This document shows positions 1 through 7,873 of a stretch of 42,258 nt of DNA, one piece after another. Within the stretch, counting starts at the first letter, position 1. Every line of letters starts with the position of its first letter. The notes beneath the pieces are model-generated. The model had not been told where the DNA came from, made no database searches, and worked only from the letters and a program-made list of their open reading frames with translations. The position numbers were made by a program, and so were the translations under genes. The DNA is from Planctomycetaceae bacterium (lineage in GTDB: Bacteria > Planctomycetota > PLA2): positions 1 to 42,258 of the forward strand of contig WYBS01000031.1 in assembly GCA_011525755.1 (NCBI GenBank). The letters are read 5' to 3'.

Positions 1-25
1 CAGCTCCCGACGAAAGGATGTGCGA

Positions 26-31
26 TACACT
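26..31 (+). promoter_or_regulatory. -10-like element for a leaderless start (Uma2 gene)
   Basis: TACACT lies 8 bases before the ATG at 40. A transcript starting about 7 bases after the hexamer would begin at or one base before the start codon. No Shine-Dalgarno sequence is placed to serve this ATG. This matches the TAnnnT-plus-6-to-8-bases pattern seen at a dozen other genes here. Confidence 0.5.
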
Positions 32-39
32 CGAACGCG

Positions 40-570
40 ATGGCGATCACGACCGCCGAGGAGCTCCTGCGCGCCCAGGACATCGGACGCTGCGAGCTGG
101 TCCGGGGGGAGCTCTTCATGATGGTCCCGCCGGGATTCGACCACGGCCGGATCGGCACGCTCATCGCGTTCCACCTGCACGGCTTTGTCCGGGCACGCGA
201 AGCGGGCACCGTGCTGACGGAAGTCGGATTCGTTCTTGCGCGGAACCCGGACACGGTACGAGCTCCGGATGTCGCCTTCGTGCGCACCGGCCGCGCCGCC
301 GAACCGATCCCCGGGTACTTCGAGGGCGCCCCCGACCTCGCGGTGGAGATCCTGTCGCCCGACGACCGGCCGGGCTACGTGCGGGACAGGGTCGCGGAGT
401 GGCTGGAAGCCGGCGTCGGCGCGGTGTGGGTCGTGGACCCGCGCGCGTGCACGGTGGCGGTCCACGAGCCGAAGCGGAAGCCCGCGGTCCTCGGCGAGGG
501 CGGCGTGCTGCGCGGTAGCGGGCCGCTCAAGGGGTTCGAGGTCCCGGTCCGCGAGATCTTCGCGCGGTAG
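40..570 (+). CDS. Uma2 family (DUF820) putative restriction endonuclease-fold protein
   Basis: A 176-residue protein of the Uma2/DUF820 family, which has a PD-(D/E)XK nuclease fold and is expanded in cyanobacteria and planctomycetes; its cellular role is unsettled. Visible family marks are the N-terminal ELVRGEL segment (19-25), the acidic residue in APDVAF (D77), E103 in DLAVEILSP, and the closing VWVVDP strand (129-134). The lysine-rich helix usual after EILSP is here DRPGYVRDRVAEWLEAG, so the usual Lys is replaced by Arg, which may affect catalysis. Length is typical. The ATG at 40 was chosen because a TACACT hexamer stands just upstream in the local leaderless geometry. It is a stand-alone gene ahead of tRNA-Pro. 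Family assignment is firm; activity is not shown. Confidence 0.88.
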   Translation: MAITTAEELLRAQDIGRCELVRGELFMMVPPGFDHGRIGTLIAFHLHGFVRAREAGTVLTEVGFVLARNPDTVRAPDVAFVRTGRAAEPIPGYFEGAPDLAVEILSPDDRPGYVRDRVAEWLEAGVGAVWVVDPRACTVAVHEPKRKPAVLGEGGVLRGSGPLKGFEVPVREIFAR

Positions 571-622
571 GTGGTGGGCTGGCCACGCCCGAAGGTCATC
601 TGGGCGCTCCGACGCGGCGGTT

Positions 623-650
623 TTGCGGGATGGCGGCGGGCGGTTACACT
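623..650 (+). promoter_or_regulatory. Promoter of tRNA-Pro
   Basis: A TTGCGG (-35-like, 623-628) and a TACACT (-10-like, 645-650) are separated by 16 bases. Transcription would begin near 657, about 12 bases before the mature tRNA 5' end at 669. This is one of the few promoters in the window with a recognisable -35. Confidence 0.55.
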
Positions 651-668
651 CTCGGGCCGAAACATCGC

Positions 669-747
669 CGGGGTGTAGCGCAGCCTGGTCTAGCGCGCTT
701 GACTGGGGGTCAAGAGGTCGCTGGTTCGAATCCAGTCACCCCGACCA
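669..747 (+). tRNA. tRNA-Pro (anticodon GGG)
   Basis: The cloverleaf folds cleanly. The acceptor stem CGGGGTG (669-675) pairs with CACCCCG (737-743), followed by A744 and an encoded CCA (745-747). The D stem is GCGC (678-681/693-696). The anticodon stem CTTGA/TCAAG (698-702/710-714) encloses loop CTGGGGG with anticodon GGG at 705-707, reading CCC proline codons. The T arm has the TTCGAAT loop at 725-731. The CCA end is encoded in the DNA. A promoter lies upstream and a hairpin terminator immediately downstream, so it is a single-gene transcript. Confidence 0.96.
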
Positions 748-756
748 GTCGCCAAG

Positions 757-784
757 AAGCCGTCCGCCAGCCGGACGGCTTTTC
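757..784 (+). terminator. Intrinsic terminator of the tRNA-Pro unit
   Basis: A perfect 9-bp stem (758-766 with 772-780, extendable by the A757-T781 pair) with a 5-base loop is followed by a short T run (780-783). It begins 10 bases after the tRNA CCA end. Confidence 0.8.
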
Positions 785-798
785 CTTTGAAGGAACCG

Positions 799-949
799 GA
801 ACCAGCGACCTCTGGGGGTAAGGAGGCGCGGAGCGCCGACGGAGGGGGGCGAAGCCCCACTCAACACCTGTGCCAGCCCCGCGGAGCGGGGCCGCGCAGC
901 GGGCGAGCGCGGAGCGCGAGCCGCGGCGCGCTGGTTCGAATCCAGTCAC
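799..949. repeat. tRNA-Pro-derived fragments bracketing a run of mini-hairpins
   Basis: Bases 929-949 repeat 719-739 of the tRNA (the T arm and start of the 3' acceptor strand, 21 identical bases). Bases 800-813 are the exact reverse complement of tRNA bases 713-726. Between them are four short perfect hairpins: 825-837 (GGCGC, loop GGA), 846-858 (GGGGC, loop GAA), 876-892 (GCCCCG, 5-base loop) and 907-917 (GCGC, loop GGA). No complete second tRNA can be folded. It may be a dispersed repeat family nested at tRNA 3' ends, or decayed tRNA copies. Confidence 0.7.
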
Positions 950-1022
950 ATCCGGAGGTTTGACCGGATTCGCCGGGACGGCAGCGCGGCGCCGAAGGCG
1001 ACCCATCGAAGCCGACGCACAG

Positions 1023-2405
1023 CTACGGGGCCGGCGGGATGTTCTGGTTCCCCCGGAACAGGTTCGCCGGATCGTACTTCCGCTTGATCTGCGCCAGGCG
1101 GTCGTAGTTCGGGCCGTAGGCGCCGAGGCGCAGGCGCTGCGCCTCGTCGCCCCCCATGAAGTTGACGTAGACGCCTCCGCTCGCGAACGGCGCCGCCTCC
1201 GTGTAGTAGTCCCGCGCCCACGCGATGCACGCGTCGTCCTGCCCCGGGTCGTGCCAGCGGGCATGCACGCTGCTCACGAACTCGGCGTCCCGGTGCGGGT
1301 ACGCGGTCGCGTCCGGCCCGGCACGGTTGATCGCCCCGCCCAGCTGCCCGACAAAGACCTCGCATTCCGGCGCCGGAAGGCGGCTCGCGCTGCGGACGAC
1401 CGCGTCGAGCGCGCCGTCGCCGAGCTCGCGGAACTGATGCGACTTCCAGTAGTTGCGCGCCCCGGGCGGGACGAGGGGATCGATCGCGGTCTGCCACTGC
1501 GCGTACGGCACCGCGCCGACGTGCTCCGCGATGGGCTGGCCGAGGGAACGCAAGGGGGCGAGCGCCTCCTGACCCTCCGCGGGGTCGCCCGCGTGGCAGA
1601 CCACGAACATCAGGACCTCGGTGCCGTGCACGTCGTCCGGGAGGAAGGGGAGCGGCGGCGCCCGGCGGAGCACGACCATGCAGCAGAAGTCCTCGGGCGC
1701 GCGCGCCGCGACGCGGCGGTAGCCGTCCAGCAGCTCCCTCGCCCGCGCGAGGGGATGGACGATCACGCCGGCCAGGACATCGGGCCCCACCGGATGGAGG
1801 CGGAATTCGAACGAAGTCACGACGCCGAAGTTGCCGCCGCCGCCCCGGATCGCCCAGAAGAGGTCGGGGTTCTCCCTTCCGTTCGCGCGCAGGAGTTTGC
1901 CGTCGGCGACGACGACGTCGGCGGAGAGCAGGTTGTCGGCCGTCAGCCCGTGCCTCCGGCTCAGCCACCCGAAGCCACCGCCGAGCGCCAACCCGGCGAT
2001 GCCGGTCGTCGAATTGACGCCGAGCGGCGTCGCCAGGCCGAATGCCTGCGCCTCCCGATCGAAGTCCCCGAGCGTGGCGCCGGGACCGACCCGCGCGGTG
2101 CGGACAGCGGGGTCGACGCGCACCGACTTCATCGGGGAGAAGTCGATCGTGAGCCCGCCGTCCGACACCGCGCTTCCCGTGACGCCGTGGCCGCCTCCTT
2201 TGACGGCGAGCGGCACGCCGGTCTCGCGGGCGAAGTCCACCGCGCGGATCACGTCGGCCGCACCGGCCGCCCGGAGGATCGCGCCAGGGCGGCGGTCGTG
2301 CATGCCGTTCCAGAGCGCGCGCGAGGAGTCATAGCCTTCGTCGCCGGGCAGGTGCAGGACGCCCCGCACCCGGCCCCGCAGCGCATCGTACTTGTCAACC
2401 TCCAT
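1023..2405 (-). CDS. FAD-linked oxidoreductase, BBE (berberine bridge enzyme-like) family
   Basis: A 460-residue flavoprotein with an N-terminal FAD_binding_4 domain (about 35-180) and a C-terminal BBE segment (about 415-455: YGPNYDRLAQIKRKYDPANL, then FRGNQN). The family oxidises sugars, alcohols or alkaloid-like substrates and usually carries covalently bound FAD. GGGHG with H73 is the expected histidyl-FAD attachment site. The second cysteinyl link of bicovalent members is missing: the position before ALGGGFGWLSRRHGL holds serine and threonine residues, so only one covalent bond is predicted. No signal peptide was seen. Start: AAGGAG (2416-2421) precedes both an in-frame GTG at 2411 (4-base spacing) and the ATG at 2405 (10 bases); ATG was chosen, GTG is equally possible. 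The substrate cannot be told from the sequence. Confidence 0.9.
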   Translation of the reverse strand: MEVDKYDALRGRVRGVLHLPGDEGYDSSRALWNGMHDRRPGAILRAAGAADVIRAVDFARETGVPLAVKGGGHGVTGSAVSDGGLTIDFSPMKSVRVDPAVRTARVGPGATLGDFDREAQAFGLATPLGVNSTTGIAGLALGGGFGWLSRRHGLTADNLLSADVVVADGKLLRANGRENPDLFWAIRGGGGNFGVVTSFEFRLHPVGPDVLAGVIVHPLARARELLDGYRRVAARAPEDFCCMVVLRRAPPLPFLPDDVHGTEVLMFVVCHAGDPAEGQEALAPLRSLGQPIAEHVGAVPYAQWQTAIDPLVPPGARNYWKSHQFRELGDGALDAVVRSASRLPAPECEVFVGQLGGAINRAGPDATAYPHRDAEFVSSVHARWHDPGQDDACIAWARDYYTEAAPFASGGVYVNFMGGDEAQRLRLGAYGPNYDRLAQIKRKYDPANLFRGNQNIPPAP

Positions 2406-2432
2406 GATCACGGTGCTCCTTCCGCGGGGCGG

Positions 2433-2438
2433 ATTGTA
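2433..2438 (-). promoter_or_regulatory. -10 element of the FAD oxidase gene
   Basis: On the minus strand TACAAT runs 2438 to 2433. Predicted transcription start is near 2426, leaving a short leader that holds the AAGGAG ribosome-binding site. This gene is therefore leadered, unlike many neighbours. Confidence 0.5.
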
Positions 2439-2686
2439 GTGGTTTCGTTGCCGAGCATACAGGCGAAGCCGGCCGGCGGGCGTTCCGTCACGAGGTCGCG
2501 GGACCGAGGGCTTGCAGGACTCCACTTGCACGCATCGCGACAACCTCCCTTGGTCGGGATTCCAACAGCGACCCCACGTCCCCGTTCGGACGTGGTCCGG
2601 GCGCGACAGAACCCTTCGCGGAAAACACCCGCGGGGCCTGCCACGGACCGGCGCTTTTTTTTTGGCGGCGGCGATGGCGCTACGGG

Positions 2687-2692
2687 CATAAT
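2687..2692 (+). promoter_or_regulatory. -10-like element upstream of the sigma factor gene
   Basis: CATAAT about 45 bases before the ATG at 2737 would give a leader of roughly 38 bases containing a GGAG. No clear -35 was seen. Confidence 0.35.
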
Positions 2693-2736
2693 CCGGTCGG
2701 CGCGGTGCCCGGGGCCAGGCGGAGTCGTGCACCGGC

Positions 2737-3315
2737 ATGGGACCGATGAACTCTGACTTCTCCTCACGGGAGGTTTCCCGCATCCTGCGCGCGGCAGCCG
2801 GGGGGACCCCGGTCGATCCTGCGGCGCTGCTGCCGCTCGTATACGACAACCTCCGCGCCATCGCCGCCCGCCGGATGGTGGAGGAGCGACCCGGTCACAC
2901 CCTCGGCCCGACCGCGCTCGTCCACGAGGCCTACCTGCGCCTCGTCGGCAGCGGTCCGCTCGCCTGGTCGAGCAAGGCGCACTTCTATGCGGCGGCCGCC
3001 GAGGCGATGCGCCGCATCCTCGTCGACCACGCGCGTGCGCGCGGCAGCCGGAAGCGCGGCGGCGGCCGCCTGCGGCTCGCGCTCGACGTCCTGGAGCTCG
3101 CGGGGCGCGAGGATCCCGTGGAGATCCTGGCGGTCGACGAGGCCGTTTCCCGCCTGGAGACGCAGGACTCCCGGATGGCCGCCGTCGTGAAGCTCCGCTT
3201 CTTCGCCGGTCTTTCCGAGGAGGAGTCCGCGCGGGCGCTCGGCGTGAGCCTGCGCACGGTATGCCGGGAGTGGACGATGGCGCGTGCCTTCCTCCACCGC
3301 GAGCTGAGGGGGTGA
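2737..3315 (+). CDS. ECF-like RNA polymerase sigma factor (sigma-70 ECF family, PF07638 type)
   Basis: A 192-residue sigma factor of the planctomycete/acidobacterial ECF-like group. Region 2 is visible as YDNLRAIAARRM followed by LGPTALVHEAYLRLV (about 50-75) and AEAMRRILVDHARARG (about 88-105). Region 4 is RMAAVVKLRFFAGLSEEESA then the helix-turn-helix LGVSLRTVCREW (about 146-180). It should direct RNA polymerase to a regulon of its own. The stop codon is only 3 bases before the kinase gene, so the two are co-transcribed and the kinase probably senses or transmits the signal that controls this sigma. In related systems the partner is a kinase rather than a classic anti-sigma. An internal ATG at 2746 is an alternative start. 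Confidence 0.93.
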   Translation: MGPMNSDFSSREVSRILRAAAGGTPVDPAALLPLVYDNLRAIAARRMVEERPGHTLGPTALVHEAYLRLVGSGPLAWSSKAHFYAAAAEAMRRILVDHARARGSRKRGGGRLRLALDVLELAGREDPVEILAVDEAVSRLETQDSRMAAVVKLRFFAGLSEEESARALGVSLRTVCREWTMARAFLHRELRG

Positions 3316-3318
3316 CGG

Positions 3319-5919
3319 ATGGATGACCGCCGGTGGAACGTCGCGAAGCAGTTGTTCGCGGAGGCGCTTGCACTGCCGCCGGAGCGCCGCGCGGCGTGGA
3401 TCGAGGCCGCGTGCGAGGACGAGGAGCTGCGCCGCGAGATCCGCGAGCTTCTCGATGCCCACGACGACGTCGACCGGTCCCGAGGCTCCCCCGCCGCGGC
3501 GGCCGGGGACGGCCGCTCCCCAGAGCTGGACCTCGGGCGGAGGAGCTGCGTCGAGTGGGCGGAGGAGGCGCCCGGCGACGGCGGCACGGACTTCGTCCCC
3601 GCGAAGGAGAAGTTCGCGGTCGAGATGCCGATCGGGCGGGGCGGCATGGGCGAGGTCTTCCTCGTCAGCGACCGCGACCTGAAGCGCCAGGTGGCGATGA
3701 AGGTCGTGCGGCGGGACGCGGCGATCGGGCGCGAGCAGCGGCTCCACTTCATCGCGGAGGCGCAGGCGACGTCGCAGCTGGAGCACCCGGGGATTCCGCC
3801 CGTGCACGATCTCGGCATCACGCCGGATGGCCGGCTCTACTTCACCATGAAGCTCGTGAGTGGCCGGACGCTGCGCGAGGTGCTCCACGACCTCGCGCTC
3901 AAGCGCCGCGACGTGGCGCGCGAGTACACGCTGCACAAGCTCGTCTCGGTGCTCGAGCGGATCTGCGAGACGATGCACTTCGCCCACGAGAAGGGAGTGA
4001 TCCACCGGGACATCAAGCCCGAGAACATCATGCTTGGCGACTACGGCGAGGTCCACGTCATGGACTGGGGCCTCGCCCGCGTCGAGCCGACCAGCGACGG
4101 CCTGGACGTGGAGCGGATCGCGACGGCGCGCGAGGAGGCGGGCCTTGCGACGCAATTCGGCGCGCTCAAAGGGACGCCCTCCTACATGAGCCCGGAGCAG
4201 GTGCGCGGGGAGACGCTCGACCGTCGCAGCGACGTCTACGCGCTCGGCTGCCTCCTCTACGAGGTCCTCACGCTCCAGCCCGCGTTCGACCCCGCCGACC
4301 GCCACCTGTTCGAGAAGAAGCAGGCGGGCAATGTCGTCGACGTGGGCGAGCGGAACCCCCGCCGCCCGGTTCCCGACGCGCTCGCGCGCCATTGCCGGTC
4401 GGCCATGGCGACCGAGCCGGCCCGGCGCCACGCCACGGCGGCCGAGTTGGCGAAGGCGCTCCGGGCATGGCTCGACGGGCGGAGCGAGAGGGAGAGGCGG
4501 CACCGGGAGGCGGAGGATCTGACGGCGAAGGGGCGCGACGCGGCGGACCGATTCCGGCGCGCGGAGGTCGCGGCGAAGGAGGCGGAGGCCGCAGCGCGGG
4601 CGGCGGCGGCGAGCTTCCCGGCCTGGATGCCGATCGCCGATAAGCAGCCCCTCCTCGTGGCGCGGAAGCACGCGAAGGATGCGCGAGTCCAGGTCGCCCT
4701 CGACTTCGCGGAGGCGGTCTCGCATCTCGAGGCCGCCCTGATCGCCGAGGCGACCCACACGGGGGCCCGCGCCGCCCTCGCGGCGCTCTGGGAGGGCAGG
4801 CTGCAGGATGCCGAGCGGCGCGGCGACGCGGTGGACGCGGCCTACGCTCGGGAGATGATCGCCCGCTACCAGGCGGGCCCGCTCCGGAACGAGGGCACGC
4901 TGAGCCTCGTCTCCGAACCGCCCGGGGCCCGGGTGACGCTCGCCCGATACGTCGACCACGACGGGATCCTCGTCGCCGAGGGGGAGAGGGAGCTCGGACC
5001 GACGCCGTTGGGCCCGGTGACGCTTGAGGCGGGGTCGTATCTCTGCGTCCTCCGGAAGGAGGGCCTTCGCGATACGAGGTACCCGGTCCTGGTCCGCCGC
5101 GGCGAGAGATGGGACGGCAGGATCCGGCTCCGGACCGGCGAGGAGATCGGCGCGGGATTCGTCCACGTTCCCGGCGGACCGTTCCTCTTCGGGGAGGGCG
5201 AAGGGACCCGAACCGCCGAGATCGGGGACTTCGCCATCGCGAAGTACCCCGTGACGTTCGCGGAGTATGTCGAGTTCCTGAAGGGAATCCCCTCCGAGGA
5301 GGCGGAAGCCCGGATACCGCGCGCCGTGGGCATGGGCCCGCTCCTCCATCGGGATCCGGACGGGAACTGGAGGATGCTGGACATCGTCATCGATCATCGC
5401 ATCTCCGGCCAAGGCGAGGTCGGCGGGGCCGACGCGCGGGGATTCTGCATCGAACGGTACGGGAATGCGTTCGAGTGGCAGATCCCCGTCATGGGCGTGT
5501 CCTGGGACGACGCGGCCGCCTACTGCGAGTGGAAAACGCGGACGACGGGGAGGGAGTGGCGGCTCCCCACCGAGGAGGAGCGCGAGAAGGCCGCCCGGGG
5601 CGTGGACGGGCGCCGCTTCCCGTGGGGCGACCTGGAGGACTCGTCGCTGGCCAAGTGCCGTGCGTCGCGGTCCACGACTCCCTTCCCGGAGCCGGTCGGG
5701 GCCTTTCCGACCGCGGAGTCGGTCTACGGGATGGCGGACGCATGCGGCAGCATGTGGGACTGGACCTCGAGCTGGGAGGACGAGCGCCAGTCGTTTCGTG
5801 TCATCCGCGGCGGGTCGTGGCTCACGCACGTGCACTACCTGGGGTGCGCCTTCTCCGGCCCGTCCCTCCCGGGCGAGCGTTTCGCGGCCGTGGGCATCCG
5901 CTGCGCCCGGAGCCTCTGA
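3319..5919 (+). CDS. Ser/Thr protein kinase fused to PEGA-like and FGE-sulfatase (SUMF1-like) domains
   Basis: An 866-residue fusion. Residues 1-95 form the acidic helical leader common ahead of planctomycete kinases. The kinase domain (about 99-395) has the glycine loop IGRGGMGEVF, Lys in AMKVV (about 127), HRDIKPENIM (about 229) and APE-equivalent MSPEQ. The magnesium motif reads DWG rather than DFG (MDWGLA, about 248), a variant frequent in this phylum. A coiled stretch (about 395-430) leads to a PEGA-like beta region (about 530-605) and a formylglycine-generating-enzyme fold (about 607-866) with VPGGPFLFG, WRLPTEEEREKAARG, FPWGD and IRGGSW. No membrane segment is obvious, so cytoplasmic action is inferred. 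It sits 3 bases after the sigma gene with GAGGGGGTGA as ribosome-binding region. The FGE-like domain in such fusions is usually a ligand-binding module. Confidence 0.92.
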   Translation: MDDRRWNVAKQLFAEALALPPERRAAWIEAACEDEELRREIRELLDAHDDVDRSRGSPAAAAGDGRSPELDLGRRSCVEWAEEAPGDGGTDFVPAKEKFAVEMPIGRGGMGEVFLVSDRDLKRQVAMKVVRRDAAIGREQRLHFIAEAQATSQLEHPGIPPVHDLGITPDGRLYFTMKLVSGRTLREVLHDLALKRRDVAREYTLHKLVSVLERICETMHFAHEKGVIHRDIKPENIMLGDYGEVHVMDWGLARVEPTSDGLDVERIATAREEAGLATQFGALKGTPSYMSPEQVRGETLDRRSDVYALGCLLYEVLTLQPAFDPADRHLFEKKQAGNVVDVGERNPRRPVPDALARHCRSAMATEPARRHATAAELAKALRAWLDGRSERERRHREAEDLTAKGRDAADRFRRAEVAAKEAEAAARAAAASFPAWMPIADKQPLLVARKHAKDARVQVALDFAEAVSHLEAALIAEATHTGARAALAALWEGRLQDAERRGDAVDAAYAREMIARYQAGPLRNEGTLSLVSEPPGARVTLARYVDHDGILVAEGERELGPTPLGPVTLEAGSYLCVLRKEGLRDTRYPVLVRRGERWDGRIRLRTGEEIGAGFVHVPGGPFLFGEGEGTRTAEIGDFAIAKYPVTFAEYVEFLKGIPSEEAEARIPRAVGMGPLLHRDPDGNWRMLDIVIDHRISGQGEVGGADARGFCIERYGNAFEWQIPVMGVSWDDAAAYCEWKTRTTGREWRLPTEEEREKAARGVDGRRFPWGDLEDSSLAKCRASRSTTPFPEPVGAFPTAESVYGMADACGSMWDWTSSWEDERQSFRVIRGGSWLTHVHYLGCAFSGPSLPGERFAAVGIRCARSL

Positions 5920-6121
5920 CGCCGCCTCGCCGGGGAGGCCGCCGCGAAGGGGCGCGGCAGCGACGCCTGCGCGCTCGACGAAGGGCACGATCGGCGCTCT
6001 GCCCCGCGGCGGCGTCGTCCATCCGTCGGATCCTTCGCGTGCCGCGTGTCGAAAGGGTCCCCGGCCCGCCAGCTGCCTAAGCGCCGCGAGCCGGGGCCTC
6101 GATCACGGGGTCCGGGACGGT

Positions 6122-7873
6122 CTACTCATCAAGGTAGACGCCCGATCCGACGATGTAGCGATTCTCGCCCGCCTTGACCAGGCGCACGTACGCCTGCTTT
6201 CGCGAGGGCGTGTTCTGCCCGGGTTTGTACCAGTGGTAGTCGATCCAGGCCGCGCCCTGCTTCGTGGCGGCGGCGATGCACTCCCTCGCCACGAACTTGC
6301 CGTTCACGTCCTTGAGGTCGATGAGGTTCATGCCCTCAAGGCTCGGCTGGGCCGGATTGACGAGCTCGACCCCGTCGATCGCATCGACGAACACGTAGGT
6401 GTCCATGAACACGAACGGCCCCTTCCTGTCCCGCAGCAGGTCGAACGCCGCCGGGCCCCGGGCGGCGACGAGCGCTGACGCGCGGTCGACCACGTCCTCG
6501 ATGAACGCCCTGTTCATCTGCATGTGGTAGATGCCCGCGGCGATCAGGTGCGGCGTCCCGGAGGGGGATCCGACCCGCTTCACGAAGACGGACTTCCAGG
6601 CCGGGAAGATGGTGCCGGGCTCCGGATACATGTAGTGCACCCAGCCCTCGCCGGACGAGCTGTTCGCCGCCTCGAGGAACATGCTGCCGTAGGGCCTTCC
6701 GAGGACGTCCCTGACGTCGCGGCCGTTCTTGCCCTCCAGCGACGGGTCTACTCCGTGGAAGATGCGGGTCCCGTCCATGGTCCAGACGAAGAAGTACAAG
6801 CCGTCATGGAGCCACTTCGAACCCTTCGTCCGGAACTCGGGGAACGCACCCTCGCCCTGCTTCCCGAAGACGGCGGCCCCTTCGCGGACGAGCGACATCA
6901 GTTCCGAAGCCTGCATCCTCGCCGCAGCCACGGGTGCCGTCGGGGCGTCGGCCAGATAGACGCCGCTTCCGACCAGCAGCCACTTCCCGTCGACGTTGGC
7001 CCTGCTCACGTACGCGGACTTCCGCGTGGAGACGCTGTCTCCCGGCTTGGGCCACATGTAGTCGACCCAGCCGGAGCCGCGGCTCTCGACCGTCGCGAGC
7101 ATCTCCCGGATCAACTGCTTGCCCTCCGTGTCCTTCACGTCGAGGAGGTTGCGTCCCTCCAGGTTCGGGAACGCGGGGTTGACGAGGTCGGTGCCGGCCG
7201 GATCGATGACGAAGACGTACGCGTCCTTGGCGAAGAAGGGGCCTGTCCGGTCCCGGAAGTCCGGGAACGCCTTCTCGCCGAACTTCTCGATCCGTCCGAC
7301 GGCGTCCTTCACCATGTCCACGACGAATGCCTTCTCCATGCGGTCGTCGTAGATGCCGCTGCCTACCACGAAGCGCTTTCCGGACGGCGCCACCGCGTGC
7401 CGGACGTAGCTGCTCTTCCACCGCGGAAGCAGCGCGCCCGGCACCGGCCATTCGTAGTGGTACCACCCGCCCGGCTTCTCGGGCAGCGCGGTTGCAGCCT
7501 CGATGAGGCGCTTGATGATGGCCCTGCCGTTGACGTCCTTGAGCCCGATCTGGTTCTTGCCCTCCATCGTCGGGTCGGGGTGGACCAGCATGTTCCCGTC
7601 GGGATCCAGGACGAAGACATAGCTCTCGCCGTGCCGCCAGCGGCTGTCGGGGACGCGGAACTTGGCGAGCGCGGCCTCGCCGTCGGTCTCGATCAGGTTC
7701 GCCGCATCGTCCACCAGCGCGACGAGATCGCGCGTCTCCTGGTACTCGTGGCCCCTCGGTGCGGATTCCTTCGGGGGGCCTTCCTGCGCAGCAGCGCTGC
7801 ATATGAGCGTTACGCTCACGACCGCCGCGACACCGAGGTGCGGCGCAATCCCACGGATTCCACGAGTCGGCAT
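6122..7873 (-). CDS. Secreted protein of four tandem Cache domains
   Basis: A 583-residue exported protein. A signal peptide covers about residues 1-29 (hydrophobic core VAAVVSVTLICSAAA, cleavage near AAAQ). The rest is four Cache (small-ligand sensor) modules at about 46-177, 180-308, 318-450 and 452-583. Each has the same progression: YVFVxDPxG, a V/HP turn, LEG(K/R)N, D(V/L)KDxxG, an amphipathic helix, GWxxYxWPxPG, a RKSxYV strand and VGSG(V/I)Y. Cache modules normally form the extracellular sensor of chemoreceptors or kinases, but no membrane helix or signalling domain follows here. The start at 7873 is fixed by AGGAGG 8-9 bases upstream. It diverges from a lipoprotein gene across a 528-base gap. 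It could be a soluble ligand-binding or scavenging protein; the ligand is unknown. Confidence 0.88.
   Translation of the reverse strand: MPTRGIRGIAPHLGVAAVVSVTLICSAAAQEGPPKESAPRGHEYQETRDLVALVDDAANLIETDGEAALAKFRVPDSRWRHGESYVFVLDPDGNMLVHPDPTMEGKNQIGLKDVNGRAIIKRLIEAATALPEKPGGWYHYEWPVPGALLPRWKSSYVRHAVAPSGKRFVVGSGIYDDRMEKAFVVDMVKDAVGRIEKFGEKAFPDFRDRTGPFFAKDAYVFVIDPAGTDLVNPAFPNLEGRNLLDVKDTEGKQLIREMLATVESRGSGWVDYMWPKPGDSVSTRKSAYVSRANVDGKWLLVGSGVYLADAPTAPVAAARMQASELMSLVREGAAVFGKQGEGAFPEFRTKGSKWLHDGLYFFVWTMDGTRIFHGVDPSLEGKNGRDVRDVLGRPYGSMFLEAANSSSGEGWVHYMYPEPGTIFPAWKSVFVKRVGSPSGTPHLIAAGIYHMQMNRAFIEDVVDRASALVAARGPAAFDLLRDRKGPFVFMDTYVFVDAIDGVELVNPAQPSLEGMNLIDLKDVNGKFVARECIAAATKQGAAWIDYHWYKPGQNTPSRKQAYVRLVKAGENRYIVGSGVYLDE

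Larger units (their letters stand above)
2406..2736. other. Gene-free divergent region between FAD oxidase and sigma factor
   Basis: About 330 bases with no convincing gene. It holds the oxidase promoter (2433-2438), an 8-bp perfect hairpin CCACGTCC/GGACGTGG (2574-2581 with 2588-2595, 6-base loop), a run of nine T at about 2655-2663, and a CATAAT hexamer at 2687-2692 for the sigma factor gene. Confidence 0.6.

Noticed and set aside
929-949. A second tRNA gene or a phage attachment site
   Set aside because: Only the T arm and part of the acceptor strand are present, with no D or anticodon arm. No integrase or phage gene lies between the copies, so an att site is not supported.
2764-5988. Minus-strand open frame of 1,074 codons opposite the kinase gene
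   Set aside because: GC-rich third positions leave the antisense frame open. The translation has no family resemblance and the sense strand encodes well-ordered kinase and FGE motifs.
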